The notes beneath the pieces are model-generated. The model was not told where the DNA came from. It searched no databases and saw only the letters and a program-made list of their open reading frames with translations. The position numbers and the translations under genes are program-made. This document shows positions 12,055 through 20,713 of a DNA stretch of 64,000 nucleotides, piece after piece. The DNA lies in NCBI RefSeq assembly GCF_900246225.1, contig NC_039308.1, forward strand, positions 32,040,256-32,104,255, given 5' to 3'. Position 1 is the stretch's first letter, and each line of letters opens with the position of its first letter. Source of the stretch: Astatotilapia calliptera. Taxonomy: Eukaryota > Chordata > Actinopteri > Cichliformes > Cichlidae.

Positions 12055-15000
12055 GTAGAGGCTGAAAGTACAAACATCACTAATGTCACATAACTTTGCC
12101 GACATGTGGGCAACAGCAATGTTTTAATGTTCTTCGTTATTAAACATTCGCACATAAATAAGTGACGTCATATTGAGTACTTACTATTGACAGTTCACTC
12201 TTAGGCCGCTCCCTTCTGCCGTATTTTGCGGCAAAATTATCCACACCCACCGCCGCGCTATGAATTGTGGGATATATGGGACCACGAAGCGTGCACCGGA
12301 CCACACTTGATATTTGGGGAAATCGACGGCGCATTTGAAGTATGCATTTGAAGTACACTTCGAATTGGGACAGCCGTCATTGCGTGGCGGTGACGTAATC
12401 ACACTTAAAATGCGTACTTCAAGCGTGCAGACCCTGAATTGGGACACAGCCGTTGTTCTGTCTCCACAGTCGGCTAAGTTTACATGTTTTGAGTTCAGTC
12501 AGTGTGTTTCCTTTTTTACTTTTACAGTCTGTCCTATGTTAATGTTTCTAGTTTTGCTTCCCTTGTCTCATCCTGCGTAATTACTCCCAGCTGTGCTCTC
12601 CTCCTGTGGCTCATTATTTAAGCCCTGTGTTTTGTCAGTGTTACGTACTCCATCATAGCTGTGTTAGTCGCCCTGTGTTTTCATGTATGATTTAGTTGTA
12701 GTTTTCTCAATTTCTATTTGTTCTTTGTTTCCTTTCCAAGCCTGCAATAAAGCAGTGTTTTGAGTTCATTTTTGTCTCAGTGAGTTTTGCATTTGGGTCC
12801 TTCTCTTGCCTGCACACAGCCAAAACATGACAGCAAGGCATTTATGCATTTCATGCAGTATAGTCAATACATGTTCTTTCTTGCAATCTTTGAATATATT
12901 TAAGGGACTTTACATGTATCTTAGAAATCAACAGACAGAAACAATATACCACATGCTAGCATTTTATTTTTTTTGCTAATAACTAGTTGTCTTCTCTTCT
13001 GTGTAGGAGATTCCAGAAAATGCAGCGGACATAGCTCACTTGTCGCACCTTCACACTCCAAGCATGCTCAGTGGAGCAGATCTACGTTACACCAATAGCA
13101 AAATCTGGGAATTTGTGCAACATGACTGGAAGGTAAACTGGAAACACTAAACTAAATTTGATGTTCCCGTTATCCACTAAGGTGAATATGTTCGCTGTTA
13201 TACCTGCAACTTTTGATTTTGACACTGTTTTTCACTGTGTGTCTTGAAGGTTGACTGGAAACCAGAGTCAGAGCCTAACAAGCATTGTTCTCAGATGTTT
13301 GTGAAACATGCACTTAGAGTGTTTGGATGCCACTGGCCTCTTCTGGATGTTTCTGTTGTGGCGAGACAGGTACAGTACACCAGGAATGCCATTTTTTAAA
13401 CAATTCCCTATGATTGATTGTACATTAAACTGGCACAAATCACTGGTCTTGTCTATAAATTTTATTCAAACTAGATATAACCAAAATAAATCATGCTAGA
13501 TCTGTAAGCGTCCTTTTAAATTGGATGAGAAGTACATTTCAACAATAAACATTATGTTTCACAGTGCAGTAACAGTACAGTTTGCTGTCGGCATTGTAAC
13601 AAAACCGGGTTTGACAAAGCTTCCTGTAATCTCTAATGTCGAACATCACTGGCCTGATCAGCCTGAGAAAAATGGTCGTTTTTGCTTAAGCAAAAAACAC
13701 AGCACAGTGTGACTTTTTGCCTTGCTGCGTGAGTAAAAAAATGATATGCAAGTGTAGCCTGAAACCACTAATTTCCCTAGGTTAACCACAAGGCTGCAGA
13801 GGGAGCTGGATCATTTACACGCAACACAAATGTTGGAAGCAGGATATGTTTACTGTGGCCAGCAGTGGGAGATCGGCAGCAATATAATATGAGAGGCAGG
13901 CATTATTGAGCTTAACCATGCATGTAAATGTGTTTTTCAAGCATTAATTTCTCATGAACAGACTGATGCTTTTTTGGCATTTAATTATCTGGAAATAAGG
14001 CTTGATGTTAAATGATGCAAAATACATTTTTACTACAGTAACTGCTAGTGAATCTGACTAAATGAATGAACCCTAAGTGTATAGATATGCTTATCAGGAA
14101 AAGTTGAAAACTTTAAATTGTGCTAATATTACATGTTTATCTTTCAGGTTGGCCCAGGAATAGTATTTCTGCTGTTTGACCAAACTTTCTTGGGCCGGGG
14201 TGTAATCATGCATTGTGTGACTCCTGTGGAGCCTCTGTTGCAGTGTGTCACTCACACCATTTTCTATCAGTCTAATATCCCACCTGTGGTGCCCAAGTTC
14301 ATCCTCAAAGTGGAGTGCATTCAGGTGCAGTACCATTATCTTTTATGATAACTATAACACAGGCTTGTTTACATATAATTTATGCTGCCATCATTTGACC
14401 CTTATCTATCTATCTGATAAATGGATTGGCTCTTATATGGCACTTTTCTGTTGTACTTGAGAACTCATTGAGGCTCATTTGCCCTTTAACACAAGCACTT
14501 GTTTCTATGTCAAAGTTCTTTCTATCTTACATTCATACTCCAATGAACACATCAGGAATAACATAGGTTTTAGCATTTTACTTTGGCAGGCAGACTGGAG
14601 CAACCAGGGATTCAACCACCAACCTTACAAATAGTAGATGAACTGCTCTAACTCACTAAGTTTAAGGCAGTATCATATAATGGCTTTTGCTGAAAGGCAA
14701 GCAAAGAAGATGATCCCCTCCCCCAAAATAGACACAAAACAAAACAGATCCAACACTGTTCCACTAACATGACAGATTGGAGCTGATTAAAACATATAGG
14801 ATTTTTAATGATTTTGTCCTGGATGACTTTTATTATCTTCTATATCTTGCTGCACTGAGCCTTAATATATTCAACTTTCCTCTACGTCACACATGTTAGC
14901 CAAAGTGATAAGAGACAACTTACCTGCACTTTGATTGCTTAGTAGCAAATGTTCCCTCTTGTTTTCACATGTGTGTGGACATGTGTATAATAATGTATAA

Positions 15001-16413
15001 GAACTAATAACTGATCTCACATCAGTGAAATGCAGCTCCTATCTCAGCTTCCCCAGCTGCAGTCTTTGATACTGGGTTACAAATCCCCCTGTGAAAATGA
15101 CAGAAACTATATTTAAGTTGAGCTTCCAGAGACAGTAGGTACTTTTGGCCAAAAGATGGCAGTAACTTACAGGATGGATGCAAACAAGGAACGATTCTTT
15201 ATAGGACCAAATACTAAATTGTAAGGTGAGAGATCGCTTTCCTTTTAGTTCACTTTTATTGTCCATTTTCTAGATTTCACTTGGCAAGCACTGCTTGCCT
15301 TGCATGCCCCACTTACTCTCATCTAACACCCATAGTTTGTTCAAACAAGGGTTTCCCCCCCATCTTTTAGTCAATGGGTGGGCTATTATTCACTGGTTTG
15401 TTCCATCACATTTAAACTTTTGTTGTTTATCTTTCATTTCATATATCAAAACTGCAATTTATTGCTATTTATTAGTGAGATATACCCCAGTGCTGCTCTA
15501 ACTTGGAGAGATCACTGTGCACATTAACCTCCCACTCTGCCTTTGATTAAATTCAGCCTCCACATTATCACGAGAAGTAACACCACAGTCACGGATAAGG
15601 TGTGAATAATCCTCATTAAACCTGATAATTAGCTTGGTGATAAAGACACATAGTTGCACTTTAACAAGAAATAATAGTAGGCTCAAAATACTTTGGGAAA
15701 AGTTGTCTGGTTCTTAAAATGTCTAGACTTGTCCTCCATTAAGATTTTCTAAAAATATTCAGACAAAATACTTTGATTAGCTAGATACATAGTTTAATTA
15801 AAAACAAACACAAGATAAAGGAAGATGATTGCACAGTTTCATGTTCCAAGCTTATGTTTTTAGATTAAATTTTTTTTTCTCCACTTGGTATTGACAGCAG
15901 TGGAAGGGCGTTCTCACTGAAATGTCAGCAGCTGACGGAGTTACTATGGAGTGACATTTAATGAGCAGCACTTCACAAAGAAACCCCTGCTGATAAAGTA
16001 TTGTAATTTAATGCAAAAAGACACCAGTATAGTTTTCATTATTTAATTCTTGTTATACTTCAGTGAAAATCTGTTCCTTTACAAATTGTATTCAGCTGGG
16101 CTGCTTCATTATCATCAAGGACAAGTTGGATATTGTTAAAAATAAAAATGTTTGAAGTAGGCTTAAAACTTTTACTGTATAAAAATCTTATAATTATGTT
16201 TGATATTTAGTGCTGTCCCGTGACTCTCTCTTGTTTTTGTTTTGTCTTCAGTTTGAGCGTGATGTGATGATCTGGAACAATAAGAAGTATGTCTCCAAGC
16301 CTCTTCTTGTAAAGGAAGATTCAGCCATCCAAAAACACAGGCGCTGGTTCAGTCAGTTCTACAGTGAGAACAGCCCACGGCTGCAGTACCAGCGTGACAA
16401 GTTGGACTTTTGA
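45..16413 (+). CDS. nvd: Cholesterol 7-desaturase, DAF-36/Neverland-type Rieske oxygenase (7 coding exons)
   Basis: Seven exons join in phase: 45-336, 7239-7427, 10561-10739, 13007-13132, 13250-13369, 14148-14324 and 16252-16413 (stop TGA), giving 1245 nt or 414 residues. Seen: a hydrophobic N-terminal anchor (about residues 9-27); a Rieske [2Fe-2S] domain with CPH (C118, H120) and CPFH (C138, H141); and a mononuclear iron site in PENAADIAHLSHLH (N225, D228, H231, H236). Known: this family introduces the 7,8 double bond into cholesterol, making 7-dehydrocholesterol, and is an ER-type membrane oxygenase; fish and amphibians keep it while mammals have lost it. The order of anchor, Rieske site and iron site and the length all fit. 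The chosen ATG at 45 is the first in frame, but the frame is open to the left edge, so an upstream start is possible. No frameshift or missing ligand is seen, so I infer a working gene. The substrate in this fish is inferred from the family. Confidence 0.9.
2551..3090 (-). pseudogene. piggyBac transposase C-terminal fragment, left arm
   Basis: Read on the minus strand it covers AAKRKKTVYILSS, NKTKCGVDVMDQMVREYTVR, then WPVAVFYNMIDMAALNAH, and ends with a Cys/His-rich domain (CVHCNRYTCGKC ... PWQCQDCE). These match the last catalytic Asp region (GVDVMDQ) and C-terminal zinc-binding domain of PGBD4-like piggyBac transposases. The N-terminal half with the first catalytic Asp residues is missing, so this cannot be an active enzyme. 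The region upstream of residue AAKRKK is cut by the loop sequence. Confidence 0.85.
3292..3676 (+). pseudogene. piggyBac transposase C-terminal fragment, right arm
   Basis: Mirror copy of the left-arm fragment on the plus strand. It starts at MDQMVREYTVRRGTRRWPVA and ends at the same ...PWQCQDCE stop. The homology starts within the repeated sequence GATGGACCAGATGG, so the breakpoint lies in the MDQM codons. This copy lacks the GVDV part that the left arm retains. Confidence 0.85.
4500..4740. repeat. Possible dispersed repeat with A-rich body
   Basis: The pattern of a short GC-rich head (CTGCGTGAGTGTGAAGGCAG) followed by a CTATTTATTAAAGG motif and a long A-rich non-coding body resembles, in style, the reverse of the repeat at 11202-12832 and the stretch at 28290-28540. 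I cannot assign a family. Confidence 0.3.
7239..7427 (+). CDS. nvd: nvd exon 2: Rieske [2Fe-2S] cluster
   Basis: Holds both cluster-binding pairs, YCPHLGANL and CIECPFHGWQF, spaced 17 residues apart as in Rieske oxygenases. The acceptor is ATAG and the donor GTATTA. Entry phase takes two bases to finish a Gly codon and the exon leaves one base of a Val codon. Confidence 0.93.
7882..8652 (+). mobile_element. TTAA-type (piggyBac-like) MITE, copy A, 5'-truncated
   Basis: Same sequence as copy C at 38913-39843 in the same orientation, minus about 35 bp at the outer end and about 8 bp at the inner end. Landmarks are CCAGAGCTTATATT, GTCCATAGTAACTAC, TATATACTGCAGGAAAAA and GGAAGGAAACCGTGACCGAG. No transposase frame. 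It abuts copy B head to head. Confidence 0.75.
8657..9573 (-). mobile_element. TTAA-type (piggyBac-like) MITE, copy B, intact
   Basis: A 917-bp element bounded by TTAA at 8653-8656 and 9574-9577. Its ends read CCCTTTACAGCC and, from the other side, CCCTTTAAGACC, a short terminal inverted repeat starting CCC as in piggyBac elements. It is the inverse of copies A and C and has no coding capacity, so it would need a transposase in trans. Confidence 0.78.
9950..10225. repeat. Dispersed GGGGAC repeat with TTAGGG-like and CG-alternating tracts
   Basis: Contains TTGTGGGGACAC and TTTATGGGGACAAATTG, a short interrupted run of GGTTAGGGT, and on the other side AACGTCCCC. It ends in GTGTGTGCGCGCGCGCACGTG at about 10199-10220. 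This is a common style of teleost minisatellite-like repeat. The telomere-like motif is too short and imperfect to be a telomere relic. Confidence 0.5.
10561..10739 (+). CDS. nvd: nvd exon 3: linker to catalytic domain
   Basis: Encodes VPDFASVRSWPSCEVNEQIL then VWFHCDGEGPQW and WVYRGRTEHFINAHIQ. These fit the region between the Rieske cluster and the iron site. Acceptor ATCAG, donor GTATGG, exit phase 0. Confidence 0.9.
11529..12451. mobile_element. Nested MITE with long terminal inverted repeats
   Basis: The left end GGCTGTGTCCCAATTCAGGG and the right end are exact inverted copies and the match continues inward (TCTGCACGCTTGAAGTACGC). Inside are further CGCACTACGCGTACTACG motifs and an AT microsatellite. 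No transposase frame. No target duplication was readable. The TIR is of the sort seen in abundant teleost non-autonomous DNA transposons. Confidence 0.75.
11972..12055. repeat. (AT)n microsatellite
   Basis: About 80 bp of nearly perfect AT repeat inside the nested MITE, self-complementary and liable to cruciform extrusion. Confidence 0.97.
13007..13132 (+). CDS. nvd: nvd exon 4: mononuclear iron site
   Basis: Starts EIPENAADIAHLSHLH, carrying the Asn, Asp and two His of the non-heme iron site (D-x2-H-x4-H). 126 nt, phase 0 on both sides; acceptor GTGTAG, donor GTAAAC. Confidence 0.93.
13250..13369 (+). CDS. nvd: nvd exon 5
   Basis: 120 nt, phase 0 on both sides, encoding VDWKPESEPNKHCSQMFVKH and a following FGCHWPLLDVSVVARQ segment. 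It lies only 117 bp after exon 4. Acceptor TTGAAG, donor GTACAG. Catalytic domain sheet region by position. Confidence 0.87.
14148..14324 (+). CDS. nvd: nvd exon 6
   Basis: 177 nt, phase 0, encoding VGPGIVFLLFDQTFLGRGVI and a following HCVTPVEPLLQ segment, the hydrophobic sheet of the catalytic domain. Acceptor TTTCAG after a pyrimidine tract, donor GTGCAG. Confidence 0.89.
14325..16251. other. nvd intron 6
   Basis: AT-rich. Holds a dispersed retroposon-like fragment at about 14400-14665. The rest shows nothing I can name. Confidence 0.6.
14400..14665. repeat. Dispersed teleost retroposon-like fragment
   Basis: Begins TGGATTGGCTCTTATATGGC and ends with GGGATTCAACCACCAACCTT and AACTGCTCTAACTCACTAA, landmarks shared by many copies of a fish interspersed repeat. 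Family not assigned; degenerate. Confidence 0.45.
16252..16413 (+). CDS. nvd: nvd exon 7 with stop codon
   Basis: Encodes FERDVMIWNNKKYVSKPLLV, then QKHRRWFSQFYSENSP, and ends ...DKLDF with TGA. The FERDVxIWxNKxY motif is a hallmark of the family C-terminus. Acceptor CTTCAG. Confidence 0.92.
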   Translation, partial: FERDVMIWNNKKYVSKPLLVKEDSAIQKHRRWFSQFYSENSPRLQYQRDKLDF

Positions 16414-19153
16414 CCTCCCCGAACCACAAGAGGAGATTTAAGCAGAGATTATCAGGTCAGAGTACATTAATCTGACGCTTTGGACGAAGGCGTTCACCAA
16501 TCATTTGTATTTGTTGCTGATGAAAAGGGGAGCCAAGAAGCCTGGCAAGTTTAAGCAATTTAGATATGCATTTTTTTGTAAAGGACTCAAACCTTGTCTT
16601 GTTAAAGACCTCTTTTTGGGGTATTTTTGATGTGTGTAATTTTACTTTCCAGCCTTATAAAATGCCTGAAGTGCCACTGAGATTTCACAAACATCTAAAC
16701 AACCAATACCCTGACACCAGAAATCCCCTATTGACTGTTTGATTGTCAAAACTGTTTTACTCTGCATCAGGCCAACTATCTATAACATAAACTGTGAAAC
16801 ATATACATAGATATCCCAATATTTGCTCTTGACTAAGGGACTTTCTCTGTTTTGTTGTTTTTTAGTCTGCCTGTAGTTTGAGATCATAGGAAAGGCTTCC
16901 TTCTTCTGCCTCAGAATGCAGTTATTACTTCTTCTCCCCTGTTATGCTCTTATGCCTCACACTGTAAATTTACATCTTTAATGTGTACTCAACCTTGGCT
17001 GTGTTTGACCTGCAGGTGTAAGAGCAGGCGTGTTTGTTTTTTAAATGATTTCTCAGGTTACTCAGCAGCCAGCTGACAACAGTCTCTTTGTTTCAGTGGT
17101 GTGACACGACAACTTAAAAGGACCATGTAACAATTTTTAAGTCTTATTTTATTTTATTTTATTTTTCAACCAAGAGGAAGCCTCTGAAGTTGGAGACGAA
17201 GGCAATGCAATGTGTCAACAACTGCAATACCTCTAGTGGCCACTTGAGGCTGGCTCCAAACATAATTCAATCCCTACAGACTCCTGTGTTGAAACCTTGT
17301 TTACAGCCTGATTTAAAAAAAAAAAAAAAGGTTTCTGCCTTTATTTTGTAGCACTTTAAGGTGTGTGCATTACACCTGTGTTGTCCATAGAAGCAACTTG
17401 CTAACCAACCTTGCTAGCATTAGCATTAAACTGAACTATCAGAGGTTCGATGAGATGACTCGAATTAGCTAAGGTGAAGCCAGGTAGACATCTAGCAGTT
17501 ATGGTCACCTGTGTTCGCATAACATTAAGCCTCAGAACAAAAATATTTGCACCCTCCATACAGTTGTGATTAAGATGAATATTTGATAGAGACCAAAATA
17601 AAATTTAGCAACAGGCCAAAAGTATGTGTCATAAATCCAGGCATTTTAGCTTCAATGTCTATGGGAATCTATTTATTTTTGGAGCTCAGAATTGCAGGTT
17701 TTTACATTTTGTTCTACATTTCTTTGTCTTGGAAGCTGCTGCTTGAAAACAAATCAGTTTTTGGTCTGTGTGCTATTTCCCTTCAAAACAACACTACTTG
17801 CTCTGGCTACATATTTGCACAGTTTTCCAAGGTACTGCTTGTCCTGCTTAGTAGGACCCATGTCATCATCTGCTTGTTGGTTGTATGGCTACAAATGATT
17901 CTTTATGACTCCAGTTTTGTGAAATATTATGTCATTCATATGATGACTTGGTTCCCATAAACATCTGAGAAAACCTTACACCTACTAAATGCTCGTGCCA
18001 GAACTGCTGCTTGTTGTTTATTCCTGGACAGTTAGCATGCAGTCATTTTTTTCAGTGAGAGAGAAGAGGACAACAAACAGCTGTTAGACAAACACACGGA
18101 GGTGAAATGGAGCTCTGCAAGCAGCTCTGACCTTTTCCACCTACATGTGCTCATGTGATTCTTTGTTGATATGCAAATCATGATTATAGCAGGCATTGAA
18201 ATATTCATTGTTTTTTTTTAAGAAAATAATTGTTCATATATATAATGCATTGCAAATGATGAAGTGATCATATCGGTGTGATTTGATAATTGCAATTTAT
18301 AATGCACTGTCACAAATGCTTGCTGCTGCACATTTGTTTTAATGTGATAAGACACTGATGCTCAATTAAATTTAGGATATTTTTTAAGATTGTGAAAGCA
18401 GATAGCTCTAATACATAGAATGCTAATATTTATACTTATATTATATTATTATTATTATATTATATAGAATATTACACTTGGGTGTTTAATTAATCTGGGC
18501 ATATGTTCCCAATGTAATCACTGATGACTGCAGTACTGTGAGGAGTCTTTACTACACACTATGGTGTTTAACTGTATAAAGGTTATAATAATGTCTTATT
18601 GCATTTGCCGATGTGGCTTTCTGCACTTTTAATTTCTGTTGGATTGCATTAGATGAGAGAAGACACATTTCAAAGCAAACAAGCAGCAATGTTAAAGCAC
18701 AATAGTTGTTAAAATATCAGATAAACTGCTTCCTACCTTCTCAGTTTTAACATGTGCTTTGTGCCTGTCTAATCTGCAGATGTGATGTTTGTATAAATAT
18801 GAAGAATAAATCTGTCCCTTATGCTCTAATGTGCTTACTCATGCATTTGTGAACCGGCAAAAGCTTTCAGTTGCAGTGAATATGTTAGTATGTTAAATTG
18901 AGCATAATGCTGAAATGTTCACTGTTCTTCTTGGCCAGTGGCACTTCTCTGAGGTGCACATTATTTCTTAGCACTCCTTATCTGCGAATGTACTTTTCTT
19001 ATCTCAGTTAGAGGTGGGAAAACTGTGTTGCTCTCCTTATACTAAAGCATTACATCAGTACTTGGCCCGCTTAGTGCAGGAAGAAAGTAGACTTGCCATA
19101 GTCGACTTTGTGCTAGAGCTGTGTTGCCTGTATTAAAATCTTATTAATGAAGG
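16414..19153. other. nvd 3' flank and spacer to RING gene
   Basis: No coding signal. An AATAAA at 18805-18810 could end a very long nvd 3' UTR, but nearer use of a weaker signal cannot be excluded. Short A-rich and TATTAT runs occur at 17315 and 18430-18475. Confidence 0.4.
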
Positions 19154-19960
19154 ATGGCTGAAGCAAAAGTGTTTGACACTGAGGAGGAAGGTGTTATTAC
19201 ACTGGAAGAAGATCAACAGTCATCTACAGAGGAAGCTTATTTCAGAGAAGTATACAAATCCAACGGAGAAAAAACAGAAGATGTAAGCGACTCAGTGATA
19301 AAGCCTCTGCTTGGGTACAAACATCAGGACAGCAGTGACAAGAATCACAAAGCAGGCGCACAAACAGCGACAGATGGGACTGACCAAAAGACATCTGTTC
19401 CACAAGAGCTGGAATTGGCTGGCAGGGATCAGCCAGGCTGCAGTGAAAGTGTCAGGAGTTTGTGCAGTGACAGCAGTCGGCACGAGTGCCCCATCTGCAG
19501 CGAGCTGTTCGACTCGCGCGGCGATCACAGTGTCACCTTACTCAACTGCAACCACAAAATATGTCACCGCTGTACAGATGCCATCATGAGCCGGGCCAAG
19601 GACACCAGCCGGCTTCAGTGCCCCTTCTGTCGACAGACCACCCCTTTCCCTGAGTGGGAGATTTGGAGACTTCAGGAGGAGTCTTACAGTCACGGCACAT
19701 ATGAACCCGGACCGGCCCTCAGCATCAGTTCAGGTCCTGAACTTCAGCCTGCGCCAGCACCACTGTTATGTTGTTTCACTCTGGAGAGGCAGCTGGAGGC
19801 TGACACATGCAGAAATATATGCGGATACTGCTGTAACCATTCCTGTCTGGTTGAAGTACTGAGAGCCAGGTACTTCCTGTGCTTCCTGCTCCTCCTACTG
19901 GTAATGCTGGGCTGTTTTCTGTACATGGTCCTCCCACTTAAAATGCTGTCCATATTTTAG
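19154..19960 (+). CDS. Membrane-anchored RING-type E3 ubiquitin ligase, RNF182/183/186/223-like
   Basis: A single uninterrupted frame of 268 residues. Residues 1-108 are acidic and low in hydrophobics. A C3HC4 RING follows: C112, C115, C132, H134, C137, C140, C156, C159 (ECPICSELFD ... NCNHKICHRC ... LQCPFCRQTTPFPEWE). A Cys-rich stretch at 205-231 precedes one strong membrane segment at about 240-261 (FLCFLLLLLVMLGCFLYMVL). Known: proteins of this architecture bind E2 enzymes through the RING and ubiquitinate partners at ER, lysosome or Golgi membranes; the short-tail, intronless group includes RNF152, RNF182, RNF183, RNF186 and RNF223. I cannot choose the orthologue. The start ATG is preceded by GAAGG and in-frame stops. 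RING genes (RNF208, RNF224) also lie near human GRIN1, so those are further candidates. Substrate unknown. Confidence 0.85.
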   Translation: MAEAKVFDTEEEGVITLEEDQQSSTEEAYFREVYKSNGEKTEDVSDSVIKPLLGYKHQDSSDKNHKAGAQTATDGTDQKTSVPQELELAGRDQPGCSESVRSLCSDSSRHECPICSELFDSRGDHSVTLLNCNHKICHRCTDAIMSRAKDTSRLQCPFCRQTTPFPEWEIWRLQEESYSHGTYEPGPALSISSGPELQPAPAPLLCCFTLERQLEADTCRNICGYCCNHSCLVEVLRARYFLCFLLLLLVMLGCFLYMVLPLKMLSIF

Positions 19961-20707
19961 ATGAATGAGTTCTAAGTGTGACCTGGCAGTGAGATATTTC
20001 TCATGCGCTTTGATTGACATTTGAAATATATTCCTCTGGCTTTTCCCACATTAACGAGGGAGCATGGACATTTATCTTTTCTTCTCCAGATTTCAGATGT
20101 CACCTGTTCCTGTTGATTGATAAACCTCACTTATTGTCTTCAAATTCATGGTGCACAGCTCTTTATTCTAAATAGATTTCCAATTTATAGATGGCACAAG
20201 TTCACTTGACTCCTAAATAATGTCAACTGGAGGTCTGCATGAAGAATTACGTTTTACCACTGTAATAGTTCATCTTACGCCACATTTAAAATATCTCTAA
20301 AACTGAAAGCATCCAATCTGCTGTCAGCTTGTCAACCTCCTGACTCTTGTTTTCTTTGAAGAGTGACACAGCTTTGCAGGATTTGGTGCTACAGATAACA
20401 GAGGTTTGACTTTGAATCAAAACTCCTATCTTATCTTTCTGGGTCTCATATTGACCTATTTCTCATTACAACATCTAGGATGTTCTGTGCTGTTACTGCT
20501 GCATATTATTAGCAACAAAAAACCCAGCTTGATCTCCTTTCCAACTGCACATGAAGGAAACCTGTCCCTACAATTTAAGCCTGTTTTTCTTTTCTTTTTA
20601 TTATTATGCTTTGTAGTAGATGTACTTGCACTCAAAGATTTGTTTCTATGTATCTGTGGAAAATGTGTGTATTATCTTGATTTTTCAAGTGAACTGTTAA
20701 AAAACAA

Positions 20708-20713
20708 AATAAA
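20708..20713 (+). terminator. Candidate polyadenylation signal of RING gene
   Basis: AATAAA about 750 bp after the stop codon. A second AATAAA stands at 21423-21428, so alternative 3' ends are possible. Confidence 0.4.

Larger units (their letters stand above)
11202..12832. mobile_element. TG...CA-bounded repeat (possible solo LTR) carrying a nested MITE
   Basis: Ends TGTCACGATCCTGG and ...AAAACATGACA pair imperfectly as inverted repeats and start TG and end CA. Removing the nested MITE leaves about 0.7 kb. A CTGCAATAAAGCAG polyadenylation-like signal lies near 12745. I see no convincing target duplication, so solo LTR and a TIR DNA element are both possible. Confidence 0.5.
10740..13006. 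other. nvd intron 3
   Basis: Mostly the LTR-like repeat at 11202-12832 with its nested MITE. The remaining 10740-11200 and 12833-13006 show no recognisable feature. Confidence 0.7.

Noticed and set aside
17583..17960. 125-codon hydrophobic plus-strand frame downstream of nvd
   Set aside because: AT-rich composition gives Phe/Leu/Ile-rich translation by chance; no start context, no family pattern.
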